64,000 bases of DNA from Ramlibacter ginsenosidimutans (GCF_016654015.1 NZ_JAEPWM010000001.1:124001-188000), one strand, 5' to 3'. Positions 49,094 through 60,216 are shown, numbered from the stretch's first letter. The notes: generated from the letters alone by a model not told the origin. Program-made: numbers and translations.

Positions 49094-49555
49094 ATGAAGA
49101 AACTGCTGCACGAATTCCGCGAGTTCGCGATCAAGGGCAACGTCGTCGACCTCGCCGTGGGCGTCATCATCGGCGCGGCCTTCGGCAAGATCGTCGATTC
49201 GCTGGTGAACGACATCGTGATGCCGATCATCTCGCGCGTCGTGGGCAAGCTGGATTTCTCCAGCATGTTCCTGGTGCTCGCGCAGCCGCCGGCCGGCACG
49301 CCCATGACGCTGGACGCGCTGAAGAAGGCGGGGGTGCCGGTGCTGGCCTGGGGCAGCTTCGTGACCGTGGCGATCAACTTCCTGATCCTGGCCTTCGTGA
49401 TCTTCCTGATGGTTAAGCAGGTCAACCGGCTGCGCCGGCAGCACGCCGCGGCCGAGGCGAAGCCCACCGAGCCCGCACCGCCGCCGGAAGACGTGCAGCT
49501 GCTGCGCGAGATCCGCGACAGCCTGAAGACCGGCCTGCCCGCCGCGGCCCGCTAG
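49094..49555 (+). CDS. mscL: Large-conductance mechanosensitive channel
   Basis: 153 residues. MscL features: [28 protein letters not shown] for the pore helix, a second membrane segment (about 96-115) and a C-terminal bundle ([12 protein letters not shown]). AGGAGAAG lies 5 bases ahead of the ATG. It opens under membrane tension during osmotic downshock. Its stop shares the bases CTAG with the stop of the convergent pdxA gene. Confidence 0.96.
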   Translation: MKKLLHEFREFAIKGNVVDLAVGVIIGAAFGKIVDSLVNDIVMPIISRVVGKLDFSSMFLVLAQPPAGTPMTLDALKKAGVPVLAWGSFVTVAINFLILAFVIFLMVKQVNRLRRQHAAAEAKPTEPAPPPEDVQLLREIRDSLKTGLPAAAR

Positions 49556-50571
49556 GGGCCGGGCGCGAGGGTGCGCGCCATCCGCAGGGCCTCGACGAGG
49601 CTCGCCGGATCGGCGCTGCCGCGGCCGGCGATGTCGAAGGCCGTGCCGTGGTCGGGGCTGGTGCGCACCAGCGGCAGCCCCAGCGTGACATTCACGCCCT
49701 TCTCCACACCCAGGTACTTCACGGGAATCAGGCCCTGGTCGTGGTACATCGCGACCACCACGTCGAACTCGCCGCGGCGCGCGCGCATGAAGACCGTGTC
49801 GGGCGCGAACGGACCGTGCAGGTCGAGGCCGTCGCGCTCCGCCACCTGCATCGCCGGCACGATGACGTCGATCTCCTCGCGCCCGAACAGGCCGCCCTCG
49901 CCGGCGTGCGGGTTGAGGCCGGCCACGGCGATGCGGGGCCGCCGCCCGAGCGAGCGGGCCAGTGCAGCGTTGGTGATGCGCAGGGTCTGCAGCACGTTGT
50001 CGTGGGTGACGGCGGCCAGGGCATCGCGCAGCGCCATGTGGATGCTCACCAGCACGGTGCGCAATTCGTCGTTCGCCAGCATCATGCGCACGGGCATCTG
50101 CTCCACGGCGACCCCGGCATGCAATGCAGCCTGCGCCTGCAGCAGCTCGGTGTGGCCCGGGAAGGGCACGCCCGCGGCCGCGAGGGCCTCCTTGTGCAGC
50201 GGCGCGGTCACCAGCGCTGCGATCTCGCCGCGCAGCGCGGCCTGCGCGGCCCACAGCACCGCATCGGCGGCGAGCCGGCCCGCATCGGCGCTGACCTGGC
50301 CCAGCGCCGGCAGCTGCGCGAACGGCGCGCGCACCGCCCACAGCGGGATGCAGCGCGGCGGCACCTGTGCGAGCTCGGCGAGGTCCCCGATCACCGCGAC
50401 GGGCAGCGGCGGCTGCCCGCCGGCGGCGATGGCGGTGCCGCGGCGCAGCGCCTCGAGCTCGCCGACCACGAAGCAGCCCTGCGTCAGCGCAGGCTCCTGC
50501 GCAAAGGCCTTCGCGATGATCTCCGGCCCGATGCCGGCGACGTCGCCGATGGTCAGCGCGATCGGCTTCAC
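49552..50571 (-). CDS. pdxA: 4-hydroxythreonine-4-phosphate dehydrogenase
   Basis: 339 residues. Family blocks [12 protein letters not shown] at the N-terminus, [18 protein letters not shown], and the metal-binding NPHAGEGG and [10 protein letters not shown]. It oxidises 4-phosphohydroxy-threonine in pyridoxal phosphate synthesis. It follows the NIF3-family gene by 25 bases, probably as one transcript. Confidence 0.95.
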   Translation of the reverse strand: MKPIALTIGDVAGIGPEIIAKAFAQEPALTQGCFVVGELEALRRGTAIAAGGQPPLPVAVIGDLAELAQVPPRCIPLWAVRAPFAQLPALGQVSADAGRLAADAVLWAAQAALRGEIAALVTAPLHKEALAAAGVPFPGHTELLQAQAALHAGVAVEQMPVRMMLANDELRTVLVSIHMALRDALAAVTHDNVLQTLRITNAALARSLGRRPRIAVAGLNPHAGEGGLFGREEIDVIVPAMQVAERDGLDLHGPFAPDTVFMRARRGEFDVVVAMYHDQGLIPVKYLGVEKGVNVTLGLPLVRTSPDHGTAFDIAGRGSADPASLVEALRMARTLAPGP

Positions 50572-50596
50572 AGGACCTCCCCAGGCTTGCCCGCGC

Positions 50597-51355
50597 TCAT
50601 GCGGGATTCTCGATGTCGACGAACTCGTGCGCGATGCCCAGCGCCTGTGCGACGTGGCCGGCGACCGCGGGTGCCCCGTAGCGCTCGCTCGCGTGGTGGC
50701 CGCAGGCGAGGAAGGTGACGCCGCACTCGCGGGCGTAGTGCGCCTGCGGCTCGGAGATTTCCCCGGTGAGGAAAGCCTGTGCGCCGGCGGCGATGGCCGC
50801 CTCGAAGTACGACTGCGCCCCGCCGGTGCACCAGGCGATGCGCCGGATCGGCCCGGCCGCCCCCGGCACGCAGGTCACCGGCCGGCCGAGCGCCTTGCGC
50901 ACGTGGGCGGCGAGCGCTTCGCCATCCGCGAATGCCTGCCTGTCCGTGCGCCCGCCCAGGAAGCCCAGGTCCTGTTCGCCGAAGCGCGCATCGGCCTGCA
51001 GGCCCAGCACGGCGCCGAGTTGCGCGTTGTTCCCCAGCTGCGGATGCGCATCCAGCGGCAGGTGGTAGGCATACAGGTTGATGTCGTGCGCGAGCAGCAG
51101 CGCGAGCCGCTGCTTCATCCAGCCGGTCACCCGGCCGTCCTGCCCGCGCCAGAACAGGCCGTGGTGCACGAACAGGGCATCCGCCTTGCGGGCGATCGCC
51201 GCCTCGATCAGCGCTCGGCTCGCGGTCACGCCCGACACGATCTTGCCCACCGACGCGCGCCCTTCCACCTGCAGGCCGTTCGGCCCGTAGTCCTTGAAGC
51301 GCTCCGGTGCGAGCAGGGTATCGAAGGCTTGCAGCAGGTCTTGCCGTGGGGTCAT
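50597..51355 (-). CDS. NIF3-like dinuclear metal centre protein
   Basis: 252 residues from the ATG at 51355. Conserved blocks YGPNGLQVEG, FVHHGLFWRG, LDAHPQLGNN and ACGHHASERYG hold the metal ligands of the NIF3/YbgI family (GTP cyclohydrolase 1 type 2). The biochemical role of the family is unsettled. Confidence 0.9.
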   Translation of the reverse strand: MTPRQDLLQAFDTLLAPERFKDYGPNGLQVEGRASVGKIVSGVTASRALIEAAIARKADALFVHHGLFWRGQDGRVTGWMKQRLALLLAHDINLYAYHLPLDAHPQLGNNAQLGAVLGLQADARFGEQDLGFLGGRTDRQAFADGEALAAHVRKALGRPVTCVPGAAGPIRRIAWCTGGAQSYFEAAIAAGAQAFLTGEISEPQAHYARECGVTFLACGHHASERYGAPAVAGHVAQALGIAHEFVDIENPA

Positions 51356-51439
51356 GGAAATAGGGCACAGGGACGACGCCACATTCTCCTACGCGGCCGC
51401 AGTGGCCGGCGCGAACATCGCCGCTTCCCAGGAGGTCCG

Positions 51440-52708
51440 ATGGGTGCACAGGCACTGACGCTGTGGAGCATGGCGCTCGGCGCGATCGCCGCCGTGGCGC
51501 TGGCGCGCGCCGCCGACCTGCTGCTGCGGCGTGGCAGCGTGCAGGCACGCGCCCTCGCCTACCACCTGAGCGTGTTCCTGCTGGTGCTGGTCGAAAGCGG
51601 CGTGCTGCGACAGGTGGCGCAGCCGGCGACCGCGCGGCTGCACGTCCTGCAGGTGCTGGCGGGACCGGTGTGCGTGGGCTTGTCCAATTTCTGGATCCAC
51701 GGCTGGCTGGCCGCGGGCGAGCGCGACCGCGTGATGGCCGCCATCCTGCGCGCCTCGGCGCTCGCCCTGCCGGTCGGCGGCATCGCGGCGCTCGCGCTCC
51801 CGGCCCACCTGCAGTTGCCCGCGGCCGCCTTGCTGTCACTTGCCGGCAGCGGCCTCACCTGCTGGCTCACGTTCCGTGCCTGGACCATCGGCGACCGGCT
51901 GGCGCTGACCATGGCCGCGGGCTGCGTGCTCACGCTGCCGGCCATCGCGGGGCTTTATGCGCTGGCGATGCACCTGGGCTCCTGGAAGCTCGCGGGCCAG
52001 GGCGCCATCGCACTGGCCGCCGTCGGCAGCAATGCACTGACCGGGCACGGCCTGTGGCGGCGCGCGCGGCGCGCCTGGCGCACGCGCGAGACGGGCAGCG
52101 TGCCCCTGCTCGACCCCGTCACCCGGTTGCACAGCGCGACCTCGCTGGTGCAGCAACTGCTGGCCGCGCAGAAGCGCCGGGGCCGCACCCGCCGCGAGGG
52201 CGCCTTGCTCGCGATCATCGTGTTCGAGCCGGAACGCATCGCCCGCGACGCCGGCGGTGCGGCCCTCGACGAGGTGTGGATGACGCTGGCCGCGCGCATC
52301 CAGCGGCAGGTGGGCCTGGCCAATCCGGTCGGGCGCTACTGGGACCGCTGCTTCGTGGCCCTGGTGGAGACCATCCCGGGCCGCCCCTGGCTGCGGACGC
52401 TGGCCCTGCGCACGGCCGCCGCCCTGCGCCAGCCGGTGGAGGTGACGGGCCGCGGCGGGCAGGCGCTGCGGGTGCGCGTGGAGGTCGGCGTCGGGGTCGT
52501 GCACCTGGACCGCAAACCGGCGGAGCTCGAGGACGTGCTGGACCTCGCGCAGCGCCTCGCCGAGGCGGCCCGCGCCCTGCCGTCCCGCACCGCGATGATC
52601 GATCCCGTCAGCGGCGAGGTGGTCGCGGTCGAGTCGGCGCAACTCGCGCCCGTGCGTGGAGGCGGGCCCGTGCGTGCAGGACTGTCCGTGCAGCGGCCCG
52701 CGGGCTGA
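51440..52708 (+). CDS. Membrane protein with degenerate GGDEF domain
   Basis: 422 residues with AGGAGG 6 bases ahead of the ATG. About six to seven hydrophobic segments fill residues 1-210. From about 228 a GGDEF-like fold begins (LLDPVTRLHSATSL, in place of DPLTGLxNR), but the GGDEF signature is replaced by RYWDRCF. It therefore probably lacks diguanylate cyclase activity and may be a sensor or scaffold. It is read in the same direction as the protease gene 47 bases downstream. Confidence 0.7.
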   Translation: MGAQALTLWSMALGAIAAVALARAADLLLRRGSVQARALAYHLSVFLLVLVESGVLRQVAQPATARLHVLQVLAGPVCVGLSNFWIHGWLAAGERDRVMAAILRASALALPVGGIAALALPAHLQLPAAALLSLAGSGLTCWLTFRAWTIGDRLALTMAAGCVLTLPAIAGLYALAMHLGSWKLAGQGAIALAAVGSNALTGHGLWRRARRAWRTRETGSVPLLDPVTRLHSATSLVQQLLAAQKRRGRTRREGALLAIIVFEPERIARDAGGAALDEVWMTLAARIQRQVGLANPVGRYWDRCFVALVETIPGRPWLRTLALRTAAALRQPVEVTGRGGQALRVRVEVGVGVVHLDRKPAELEDVLDLAQRLAEAARALPSRTAMIDPVSGEVVAVESAQLAPVRGGGPVRAGLSVQRPAG

Positions 52709-52755
52709 CCCGCCTCAACGCACGGCATACACTTGGGCTTTCCCGAGTGAAGACG

Positions 52756-53919
52756 ATGCGACGCTACTGGCTGGTGTTCTCCCAGGCCGTCACGGTGCTG
52801 CTGGCGGCCTACTTCGTGGTGCTGACGCTCAAGCCGGAGTGGGTGCACCAGCGCCCGGCCGTGAGCACGGCCACGACCGGCGTCACCCTCAGCGAGGCGC
52901 CGAGCCTGCCGAACAACGCGATTCCGGCGGGCAGCTTCCGGGTGGCGGCCCAGAAGGCCTCGCAGGCGGTCGTGAGCATCAACACCAGCAAGGCCGCCGA
53001 CCGGTCCTCTGCCGACGATCCGTGGTTCCGCTTCTTCTTCGGCGACCAGGGCTCGGTGCCGCAAAGCGGGCTGGGCAGCGGCGTCATCATCAGCCCCGAC
53101 GGATTCATCCTCACCAACAACCACGTGGTGGAGGGCGCCACCGAAATCGACGTGGTCCTGAACGACAGCCGCAAGGCGCGCGCGAAGGTGATCGGGACCG
53201 ACCCGGAGACGGATCTCGCCATCCTCAAGGTCAACCTGGACCGGCTGCCGGTGATCACGTTGGGCAACTCCGATGCGCTGCAGGTCGGCGACCAGGTGCT
53301 GGCCATCGGCAATCCCTTCGGCGTCGGCCAGACCGTCACCAGCGGCATCGTCAGCGCACTGGGGCGCAACCAGCTGGGCATCAACACCTTCGAGAACTTC
53401 ATCCAGACCGACGCCGCGATCAACCCCGGCAACTCGGGCGGCGCGCTGGTGGACGTCAACGGCAACCTGATGGGCATCAACACCGCCATCTACTCGCGCT
53501 CGGGCGGCAGCATGGGCATCGGCTTCGCCATCCCGGTGTCCACGGCGAAACTCGTGCTCGAAGGCATCGTCAAGGACGGCGTGGTCACCCGCGGCTGGAT
53601 CGGCGTGGAGCCGGCGGACCTCTCGCCCGAGCTGATGGAGACTTTCGGCGTGAAGGCGCGCAAGGGCGTGCTGATCACGGGCGTGCTGCAGAACGGCCCT
53701 GCCGCGCAGGCGGGCGTGCGTCCGGGCGACGTCGTCGTGGCGGTGGGCGGCAAGGACGTGGCGAACGTCTCCGAGCTGCTGACCACCGTGGCTTCGCTGA
53801 AGCCCGGCACCGCCACGCCCTTCAAGCTGCAGCGCCGCGACGAGAACCTGGAGGTCACCGTCACCCCCGGCAAGCGCCCCAAGCCGAAGCCGCAGCCCCA
53901 GGCGCTGCCGCAGCGCTGA
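52756..53919 (+). CDS. DegQ/DegS-like S1C serine protease, membrane anchored
   Basis: 387 residues. One N-terminal membrane segment (about 7-25), then a trypsin-like domain with the triad His123 (TNNHVVEG), Asp153 (TDLAILKV) and Ser227 (NPGNSGGA). A single PDZ domain covers about 280-375 and the tail is Pro/Lys-rich. The uncleaved-looking anchor and single PDZ resemble DegS. It probably acts in envelope quality control. An in-frame GTG 9 bases upstream is an alternative start. Confidence 0.9.
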   Translation: MRRYWLVFSQAVTVLLAAYFVVLTLKPEWVHQRPAVSTATTGVTLSEAPSLPNNAIPAGSFRVAAQKASQAVVSINTSKAADRSSADDPWFRFFFGDQGSVPQSGLGSGVIISPDGFILTNNHVVEGATEIDVVLNDSRKARAKVIGTDPETDLAILKVNLDRLPVITLGNSDALQVGDQVLAIGNPFGVGQTVTSGIVSALGRNQLGINTFENFIQTDAAINPGNSGGALVDVNGNLMGINTAIYSRSGGSMGIGFAIPVSTAKLVLEGIVKDGVVTRGWIGVEPADLSPELMETFGVKARKGVLITGVLQNGPAAQAGVRPGDVVVAVGGKDVANVSELLTTVASLKPGTATPFKLQRRDENLEVTVTPGKRPKPKPQPQALPQR

Positions 53920-53952
53920 CACCGCTTCGCGATTGCTGACAGCGGGGAACGG

Positions 53953-54061
53953 ACTTCGATACGCAAAGAGCGCAAAAGGAACAGCCAAGATTCGCAAAAG
54001 AGACATTCCTTCAATGGAAGTCCCTCTGCGTCCTCTGCGTAACCTTTGCGCCCTCTGCGTT
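53953..54061. repeat. CTCTGCG-rich intergenic repeat, copy A
   Basis: Between the convergent protease and tatC genes. The right part (54009-54061) matches copy B at 61376-61428 in 47 of 53 bases, and the last 39 bases match in 37. It consists of tandem CTCTGCGT-like units. A less well kept inverse arm (ACGCAAAGAGCGC and similar) lies at 53960-54003, so the element can fold back on itself. Confidence 0.75.
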
Positions 54062-54111
54062 CCAGTTCCTGAAACCGCACTCGCTTGCGCGACCGGCCGC
54101 GAGGCCCAGGG

Positions 54112-54906
54112 CTAGGGCTTCGCTGCCTCGCCTTCTTCCTCGGGCGCCTTGGTGTGCTTCACGAAGATCTGCGCCGCCCAGATGCCCGCTTCGTACAGCA
54201 GGCACATCGGGATCGCCAGCGCCAGCTGCGAGACCACGTCCGGCGGCGTGATGACGGCGGCCACGATGAAGGCCACCACGACGAAGTAGCCGCGGTACTG
54301 CTTGAGCTTCTCGACGGGCACGATGCCCATGCGCGCGAGCACCACCACCACGATGGGCACCTCGAAGGCCGCGCCGAACGCGAGGAACATCGTGAGCACG
54401 AAACTCAGGTACGCCTCGATGTCAGGCGCCGCCGTGATGCTTTTCGGCGCGAAGCTCTGGATGAAGGTGAAGACCCGGCCGAACACGAAGAAGTAGCAGA
54501 ACGCCACGCCCAGGAAGAACAGGATCGTGCTGGAGACCACCAGCGGCAGCACCAGCCGCTTCTCGTGCGAATACAGGCCGGGCGCGACGAAGGCCCACAC
54601 CTGGTACAGCACCACCGGCAGCGCCAGCAGGAAGGCCGCCATCAGCATGATCTTCAGCGGCACCACGAACGGCGAGATCACCGAGGTGGCGATCAGGGTC
54701 GCGCCCTTGGGCAGGTGCGCCACCAGCGGCGCGGCCAGCAGGTCGTAGAGCGCCGAGGGGCCGGGAAAGACGGCCAGCACCGCTGCGACCACGCCGATGG
54801 CGATGATCGAGCGGATCAGCCGGTCGCGCAGCTCGATGAGGTGCGCGACGAAGGGCTGCTCGGTGCCCGCCAGTTCGTCTTCCGGGTCGTTCGGAGTTGT
54901 GGACAT
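54112..54906 (-). CDS. tatC: Sec-independent translocase subunit TatC
   Basis: 264 residues from the ATG at 54906. Six membrane segments and TatC blocks HLIELRDRL at the N-terminus and FGAAFEVPI. It binds twin-arginine signals and forms the translocase core. It follows tatB by 34 bases. Confidence 0.96.
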   Translation of the reverse strand: MSTTPNDPEDELAGTEQPFVAHLIELRDRLIRSIIAIGVVAAVLAVFPGPSALYDLLAAPLVAHLPKGATLIATSVISPFVVPLKIMLMAAFLLALPVVLYQVWAFVAPGLYSHEKRLVLPLVVSSTILFFLGVAFCYFFVFGRVFTFIQSFAPKSITAAPDIEAYLSFVLTMFLAFGAAFEVPIVVVVLARMGIVPVEKLKQYRGYFVVVAFIVAAVITPPDVVSQLALAIPMCLLYEAGIWAAQIFVKHTKAPEEEGEAAKP

Positions 54907-54940
54907 AGGGAAGCGGTCGCCGGGCTGGCCGGCGCCGCTG

Positions 54941-55399
54941 TCAGTTGGACTTGCGGGGGCGGTACTTTGCCACGCGCGCGGCGCCGGACAGCGCGCGGGT
55001 GCGCACGCCGGCACGGGCCTTGTACCAGTGCGGCACGGCGCCCTGCTTGACGCGCCATTTCTTCTTCGGATGCCGGTACTCGGGGTAGGCGGGCGCCAGG
55101 TCGGGCAGCGGCGGCGCGGTCGACGCGGCGTCCTGCCACTGCTTCTCGAAGTCGGCGGCGGCGCTGGACACGGAGCTCTCGACGTCGCGTGCGGCGCTCT
55201 CCACCGTCTCCTTCATCTTGCGAAGTTCCTCGAGCTCCATGGAGCGATTCACTTCGGCCTTGACGTCGTTGACGTAGCGCTGCGCCTTGCCCAGCAGCGT
55301 GCCCACCGTGCGGGCCACGCGCGGCATCTTTTCGGGCCCGATCACGATCAGCGCCACGGCGCCGATCACGATCATCTTTTCGAGGCCGAGGTCGATCAC
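54941..55399 (-). CDS. tatB: Sec-independent translocase subunit TatB
   Basis: 152 residues. The N-terminal membrane helix with the [13 protein letters not shown] hinge is typical of TatB, followed by an amphipathic helix and a variable, basic tail. It works with TatC in signal recognition. It follows tatA by 13 bases. Confidence 0.94.
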   Translation of the reverse strand: MIDLGLEKMIVIGAVALIVIGPEKMPRVARTVGTLLGKAQRYVNDVKAEVNRSMELEELRKMKETVESAARDVESSVSSAAADFEKQWQDAASTAPPLPDLAPAYPEYRHPKKKWRVKQGAVPHWYKARAGVRTRALSGAARVAKYRPRKSN

Positions 55400-55412
55400 G
55401 TCGTCAGCCGGC

Positions 55413-55655
55413 TCAGGACTTGTTGCGGGCTTCGACGTCGATGGTGGTCTTGTCGCCGGTCGGGCCCTGAGAGGCCGTCACCTGCGAAGCCGGCGGCACG
55501 GGCGTCTCGGGAGCCCCACCTTCGCGGATGCCGTCCTTGAAGCCCTTGACGGCGCCGCCGAGATCCTGGCCGATGTTCTTCAGCTTCTTGGTGCCGAAGA
55601 CGAGCACCACGATCAACAGCACGATCAGCCAGTGCCAGATGGAAAAGGAACCCAT
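55413..55655 (-). CDS. tatA: Sec-independent translocase subunit TatA
   Basis: 80 residues. The N-terminal helix [24 protein letters not shown] is the TatA signature, followed by an amphipathic helix ([12 protein letters not shown]). It multimerises to form the transport pore. Confidence 0.95.
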   Translation of the reverse strand: MGSFSIWHWLIVLLIVVLVFGTKKLKNIGQDLGGAVKGFKDGIREGGAPETPVPPASQVTASQGPTGDKTTIDVEARNKS

Positions 55656-55719
55656 GGATCAAACTCCTGTTTACTGCTCGGATTCTAGTCGGGCTGCGAA
55701 GTTCGCCCGAAGGGCAAGC

Positions 55720-56076
55720 TCAGCCTTTCAGCCACGGCCGGGGCCCGCCGATGACGTGGAAATGCAGGTGCGGCACCTCCTGCCCGCCGTCGCCGCCGGT
55801 GTTGCACACCACGCGGAAGCCGCCCTCGGGATAAGGCCGGCAGCCTTCCTGGGCCGCGAGCTTGGGCACCAGCGCCATCATCCGCCCCAGCATGGGCGCA
55901 TGCCGTTCCTCCACGTGCGTCATCGACGTGATGTGCTCCTTGGGGATCAGCAGGAAATGCACGGGCGCCCAGGGATGGATGTCGTGGAAGGCGAGGATCT
56001 CCTCGTCCTCGTAGACTTTCTTCGAGGGGATCTTGCCTTCGACGATCTTGCAGAAGATGCAGTGGGGGTCGGACAC
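55720..56076 (-). CDS. Histidine triad (HIT/HinT) nucleotide hydrolase
   Basis: 118 residues. The triad HLHFHV places His103, His105 and His107 in the active site. The N-terminal Cys7/Cys10 pair (CIFC) resembles the zinc site of HinT. It hydrolyses adenosine phosphoramidates. It stands between the his and tat genes, as is usual in Burkholderiales. Confidence 0.93.
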   Translation of the reverse strand: MSDPHCIFCKIVEGKIPSKKVYEDEEILAFHDIHPWAPVHFLLIPKEHITSMTHVEERHAPMLGRMMALVPKLAAQEGCRPYPEGGFRVVCNTGGDGGQEVPHLHFHVIGGPRPWLKG

Positions 56077-56113
56077 GTTGCCTCCGTCCCGCCCGGGCCG
56101 GTGGGTGGCCGCT

Positions 56114-56479
56114 TCAGGTGGGGTAGCGATTGTCGTTGAAGCGCAGCCAGCCGCGCAGGCAGCGGTACAGATACCAGGCGCCGATCACGGTGTATGCGAC
56201 CGCTCCGGGGAAGATCAGCAGGAACCACAGCGGCCCCGCGAGCGCCAGCCACAGCAGCGTCCACCACACCGTGCGGATCATGTAGTTGTGGTGTTCCCGG
56301 TACAGCGGGTCGGTCTCGTCCGAGCGCAGGACGTAGTGGATGACCAGCGCGATGATCGACAGGCTCCACAGCGTGAACGGGGAGACGGTGTGCATGCCGT
56401 AAAGCACCTGCATCACGGTGCGGCGCCTGCTGCCCGCGCCGTTGTCGTCGTCCAGGTTCACGTAGTCGGTTTCCGGCAT
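56114..56479 (-). CDS. Small DUF4870-like membrane protein
   Basis: 121 residues. After a polar N-terminus there are three hydrophobic segments (about 34-50, 70-85 and 88-105). The pattern resembles DUF4870 proteins (YGMHTVSPFTLWSLSIIALVI). Its function is unknown. It follows hisE by 19 bases. Confidence 0.75.
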   Translation of the reverse strand: MPETDYVNLDDDNGAGSRRRTVMQVLYGMHTVSPFTLWSLSIIALVIHYVLRSDETDPLYREHHNYMIRTVWWTLLWLALAGPLWFLLIFPGAVAYTVIGAWYLYRCLRGWLRFNDNRYPT

Positions 56480-56498
56480 GGCTGCCTCCTCGTGCGGT

Positions 56499-56873
56499 CT
56501 AGTCCCCGGCGCCCTCGCGTGCGCGCGCCTTGCGCAATGCCTTCTCTTCCAGGCCGGACAGGCCTTCGCGGCGCTGCAGTTCGGCGACGACGTCCGCCGG
56601 CGCCAGGCCGTAGTGCGCCAGCGCGATCATGCAGTGAAACCACAGGTCCGCCACTTCGCCCACCAGCTTGTGGCGGTCGCCGCCGTGGTCGACGTCCTTG
56701 GCCGCCATGACCACTTCGGTGGCCTCCTCCCCGATCTTCTTCAGGAAGGCGTCCGGCCCCTTGTGCAGCAGGCGGGCGACGTAGCTCGCCTCGGGGTCGC
56801 CGCCGTTGGCGGGCTTGCGGCTCTCGATGACGGCGGCCAGGCGGGCCAGCGGATCGGACGGGGGCGTGCTCAT
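56499..56873 (-). CDS. hisE: Phosphoribosyl-ATP pyrophosphatase
   Basis: 124 residues. The MazG-like motif [16 protein letters not shown] and the downstream [10 protein letters not shown] block fit HisE. It hydrolyses PR-ATP to PR-AMP, step 2 of histidine synthesis. It overlaps hisI by 4 bases; the two are separate proteins here, not fused. Confidence 0.95.
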   Translation of the reverse strand: MSTPPSDPLARLAAVIESRKPANGGDPEASYVARLLHKGPDAFLKKIGEEATEVVMAAKDVDHGGDRHKLVGEVADLWFHCMIALAHYGLAPADVVAELQRREGLSGLEEKALRKARAREGAGD

Positions 56874-57265
56874 GGCTTGGCGTAGATGGTGGACGGGTCC
56901 TTCAGCACGGGCTCGACCGCCTGCCAGGCCCCGTCACGGAACACCTGGTAGAAGCAGCTGTGGCGCCCGGTGTGGCAGGCGATGGAGGGCTCGTGCCCGA
57001 GCTGCGTCACCTTGAGCAGGACCACGTCGTTGTCGCAGTCCAGGCGGATTTCGTGCACCTGCTGGACATGCCCCGACTCCTCGCCCTTGGCCCACAGCTT
57101 GCCGCGCGAGCGGCTGAAGTACACCGCGCGCCCGAGTTCCGCGGTGCGGCGCAGCGCCTCGCGGTCCATCCAGGCGAACATCAGCACGTCGCCGCTGGCA
57201 GCTTCCTGCGCGATGACGGGCACCAGCCCCTGCGCATCCCACTTGACTTCGTCCAGCCAGTCCAT
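56870..57265 (-). CDS. hisI: Phosphoribosyl-AMP cyclohydrolase
   Basis: 131 residues. Family blocks [25 protein letters not shown] and the zinc cysteines in LDCDNDVVL and [11 protein letters not shown]. It opens the adenine ring of PR-AMP, step 3. Confidence 0.96.
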   Translation of the reverse strand: MDWLDEVKWDAQGLVPVIAQEAASGDVLMFAWMDREALRRTAELGRAVYFSRSRGKLWAKGEESGHVQQVHEIRLDCDNDVVLLKVTQLGHEPSIACHTGRHSCFYQVFRDGAWQAVEPVLKDPSTIYAKP

Positions 57266-57304
57266 GGCCGGATTGTCCCACGGCCGCCGGCCGCTGCGAC
57301 CAGG

Positions 57305-58084
<780 letters not shown>

Positions 58085-58094
58085 GGCAGGCGCT

Positions 58095-58838
58095 TCAGCC
58101 CTGGCCGAGTTCGTCCGCCCGCTCCTGCGCCTTGGCGAAGTCGAGGTCGCCCGAGTAGATCGCGCGGCCGCAGATCACGCCTTCGATGCCCTCGTCCTCC
58201 ACGGCGCACAGGGCCTCGATGTCCTGCATGGAGGACAGGCCGCCGGAGGCGATCACGGGAATGGAGAGGGACTGGGCGAGCTTGACGGTGGCCTCGACGT
58301 TGATGCCGGTGAGCATGCCGTCGCGACCGATGTCGGTGTAGATGATGGACTCGACACCCCAGTCCTCGAACTTGCGGGCGAGGTCCACCACCTCGTGCCC
58401 GGTCAGTTTGCTCCAGCCGTCGGTGGCCACCTTGCCGTCCTTCGCATCGAGGCCGACGATGATGTGACCGCCGAAGGCCGTGCAGGCGTCCTTCAGGAAT
58501 CCGGGGTTCTTGACGGCCGCGGTGCCGATGATCACGTAGCGCAGGCCGCCGTCGATGTAGCGTTCGATCGTGTCGAGGTCGCGGATGCCGCCACCGAGCT
58601 GCACCGGGATGTCGTCGCCGACCGCGCGCAGGATGGAGCGCACGGCGGAGAAGTTCTGCGGCTTGCCGGCGAAGGCGCCATTGAGGTCCACCAGGTGCAG
58701 GCGGCGCGCGCCGCGCTCCAGCCAGGTGCGCGCCATCGCGGCGGGGTCCTCGCTGAAGGTGGTGGCCTGGTCCATGTCGCCCTGCTTCAGGCGTACGCAG
58801 TGGCCGTCTTTCAGGTCGATCGCGGGAATCAGGAGCAT
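58095..58838 (-). CDS. hisA: ProFAR isomerase
   Basis: 247 residues, a (beta/alpha)8 barrel beginning [11 protein letters not shown] with catalytic Asp8. The second catalytic Asp is in YTDIGRDGM. It isomerises the aminoaldose ProFAR to the ketose PRFAR. Confidence 0.97.
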   Translation of the reverse strand: MLLIPAIDLKDGHCVRLKQGDMDQATTFSEDPAAMARTWLERGARRLHLVDLNGAFAGKPQNFSAVRSILRAVGDDIPVQLGGGIRDLDTIERYIDGGLRYVIIGTAAVKNPGFLKDACTAFGGHIIVGLDAKDGKVATDGWSKLTGHEVVDLARKFEDWGVESIIYTDIGRDGMLTGINVEATVKLAQSLSIPVIASGGLSSMQDIEALCAVEDEGIEGVICGRAIYSGDLDFAKAQERADELGQG

Positions 58839-58889
58839 GGGGGAGGTGCTGCGGGCACTGGGTGGGAAGGTGGGCCGCTTCCTGAGCGG

Positions 58890-59537
58890 TCAGGGATTCC
58901 AGTGCAGGAAGTTGCGATAGAGCGAGAGGCCCTGGTCGGCGCTTTTCTCGGGATGGAACTGGGTCGCGAAAATATTATCGCGGGCCAAGGCACAGGTAAA
59001 GCGAACTCCGTACTCGCATTCCCCAACACTGTGGCGCGGGTCGGACGGGCGCGCGTAGAAGGAATGCACGAAGTAGAACCAACTTTCGTCGGGAACGCCA
59101 GCCCACATGGCGTGCGGACGGGCCTGGTTGACGCGGTTCCAGCCCATTTGCGGCACCTTGTAGCGGCTGCCATCGGGCTGGCGCTGGCCCTCCAGCTGGA
59201 AGCGCACCACCTCGCCATGGATCAGCCCCAGGCCGTCGGTGGGCCCTTCCTCGCTGCGATCCAGCAGCATCTGCATGCCTACGCAGACGCCGAAGAGGGG
59301 CTTGGAGGCCGCGGCCTCCAGCACGGACTCGAGCAGGCCCGAGTCGCGCAGTTCGCGCATGCAATCGGGCATGGCGCCCTGCCCCGGCAGCACCACGCGT
59401 TCGGCGGCACGCACGTCCTCGGGTCGCGAGGTGACGATGGCGGTCACGCCGCTGCCCTGGGCGACGTGCAGCACGGCCTGCGACACGGAGCGGAGATTGC
59501 CCATGCCGTAGTCCACCACGGCCACGGTACGGGACAT
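58890..59537 (-). CDS. hisH: Imidazole glycerol phosphate synthase, glutaminase subunit
   Basis: 215 residues, a class I glutamine amidotransferase. The nucleophile Cys lies in LFGVCVGMQ; the His/Glu pair is in TQFHPEKS. It supplies ammonia to HisF. Confidence 0.97.
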   Translation of the reverse strand: MSRTVAVVDYGMGNLRSVSQAVLHVAQGSGVTAIVTSRPEDVRAAERVVLPGQGAMPDCMRELRDSGLLESVLEAAASKPLFGVCVGMQMLLDRSEEGPTDGLGLIHGEVVRFQLEGQRQPDGSRYKVPQMGWNRVNQARPHAMWAGVPDESWFYFVHSFYARPSDPRHSVGECEYGVRFTCALARDNIFATQFHPEKSADQGLSLYRNFLHWNP

Positions 59538-59595
59538 CAGGAAGCCTCCGCCCTCGCCGCCTCGGCAACGCCGCCCGCTCGAGTTCGTGCGGCGG

Positions 59596-60216
59596 TCAAA
59601 GGGAGCCCTTCGTCGAGGGAATGGTGCCGGCGGCGCGCGGGTCGAGCTCCAGCGCGGCGCGCAGCGCCCGGGCGAAGGCCTTGAACACCGTCTCGCACTG
59701 GTGGTGCGCGTTCTCGCCCCGCAGGTTGTCGATGTGCAGTGTCACGAAAGCGTGGTTCGCGAAGCCCTGGAAGAATTCGTGCGCGAGTTGGGTGTCGAAG
59801 CCGCCGATCATGCCGCTCTTGAACGGCACGTTCATGATGAGGCCGGGGCGGCCGGAGAAGTCGATCACCACGCGCGAGAGCGCCTCGTCCAGCGGCACGT
59901 AGGCGTGGCCGTAGCGGCGGATGCCCTTCTTGTCGCCCACCGCCTGGTACACCGCCTGCCCCAGGGTGATGCCGACGTCCTCCACCGTGTGGTGGCCGTC
60001 GATGTGCAGGTCGCCCTTCGCCTGGATGTCGAGGTCGATCAGCCCGTGGCGGGCGATCTGGTCCAGCATGTGGTCGAAGAAGCCGATGCCGGTGGCGAGC
60101 TTCGCCCGGCCGGAGCCATCCAGGTTCACGCTGACCGTGATCTGGGTTTCGGCGGTGTTGCGGGTCACCGCCGCTTGCCGGTGGTGACTCATGATCTCTT
60201 TCTGCGGTTCGCTCAT
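59596..60216 (-). CDS. hisB: Imidazoleglycerol-phosphate dehydratase
   Basis: 206 residues, so the monofunctional dehydratase without the phosphatase domain found in enterics. Metal motifs [21 protein letters not shown] and ENAHHQCE are present. The histidinol-phosphatase must be elsewhere. It overlaps hisC by 4 bases. Confidence 0.96.
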   Translation of the reverse strand: MSEPQKEIMSHHRQAAVTRNTAETQITVSVNLDGSGRAKLATGIGFFDHMLDQIARHGLIDLDIQAKGDLHIDGHHTVEDVGITLGQAVYQAVGDKKGIRRYGHAYVPLDEALSRVVIDFSGRPGLIMNVPFKSGMIGGFDTQLAHEFFQGFANHAFVTLHIDNLRGENAHHQCETVFKAFARALRAALELDPRAAGTIPSTKGSL

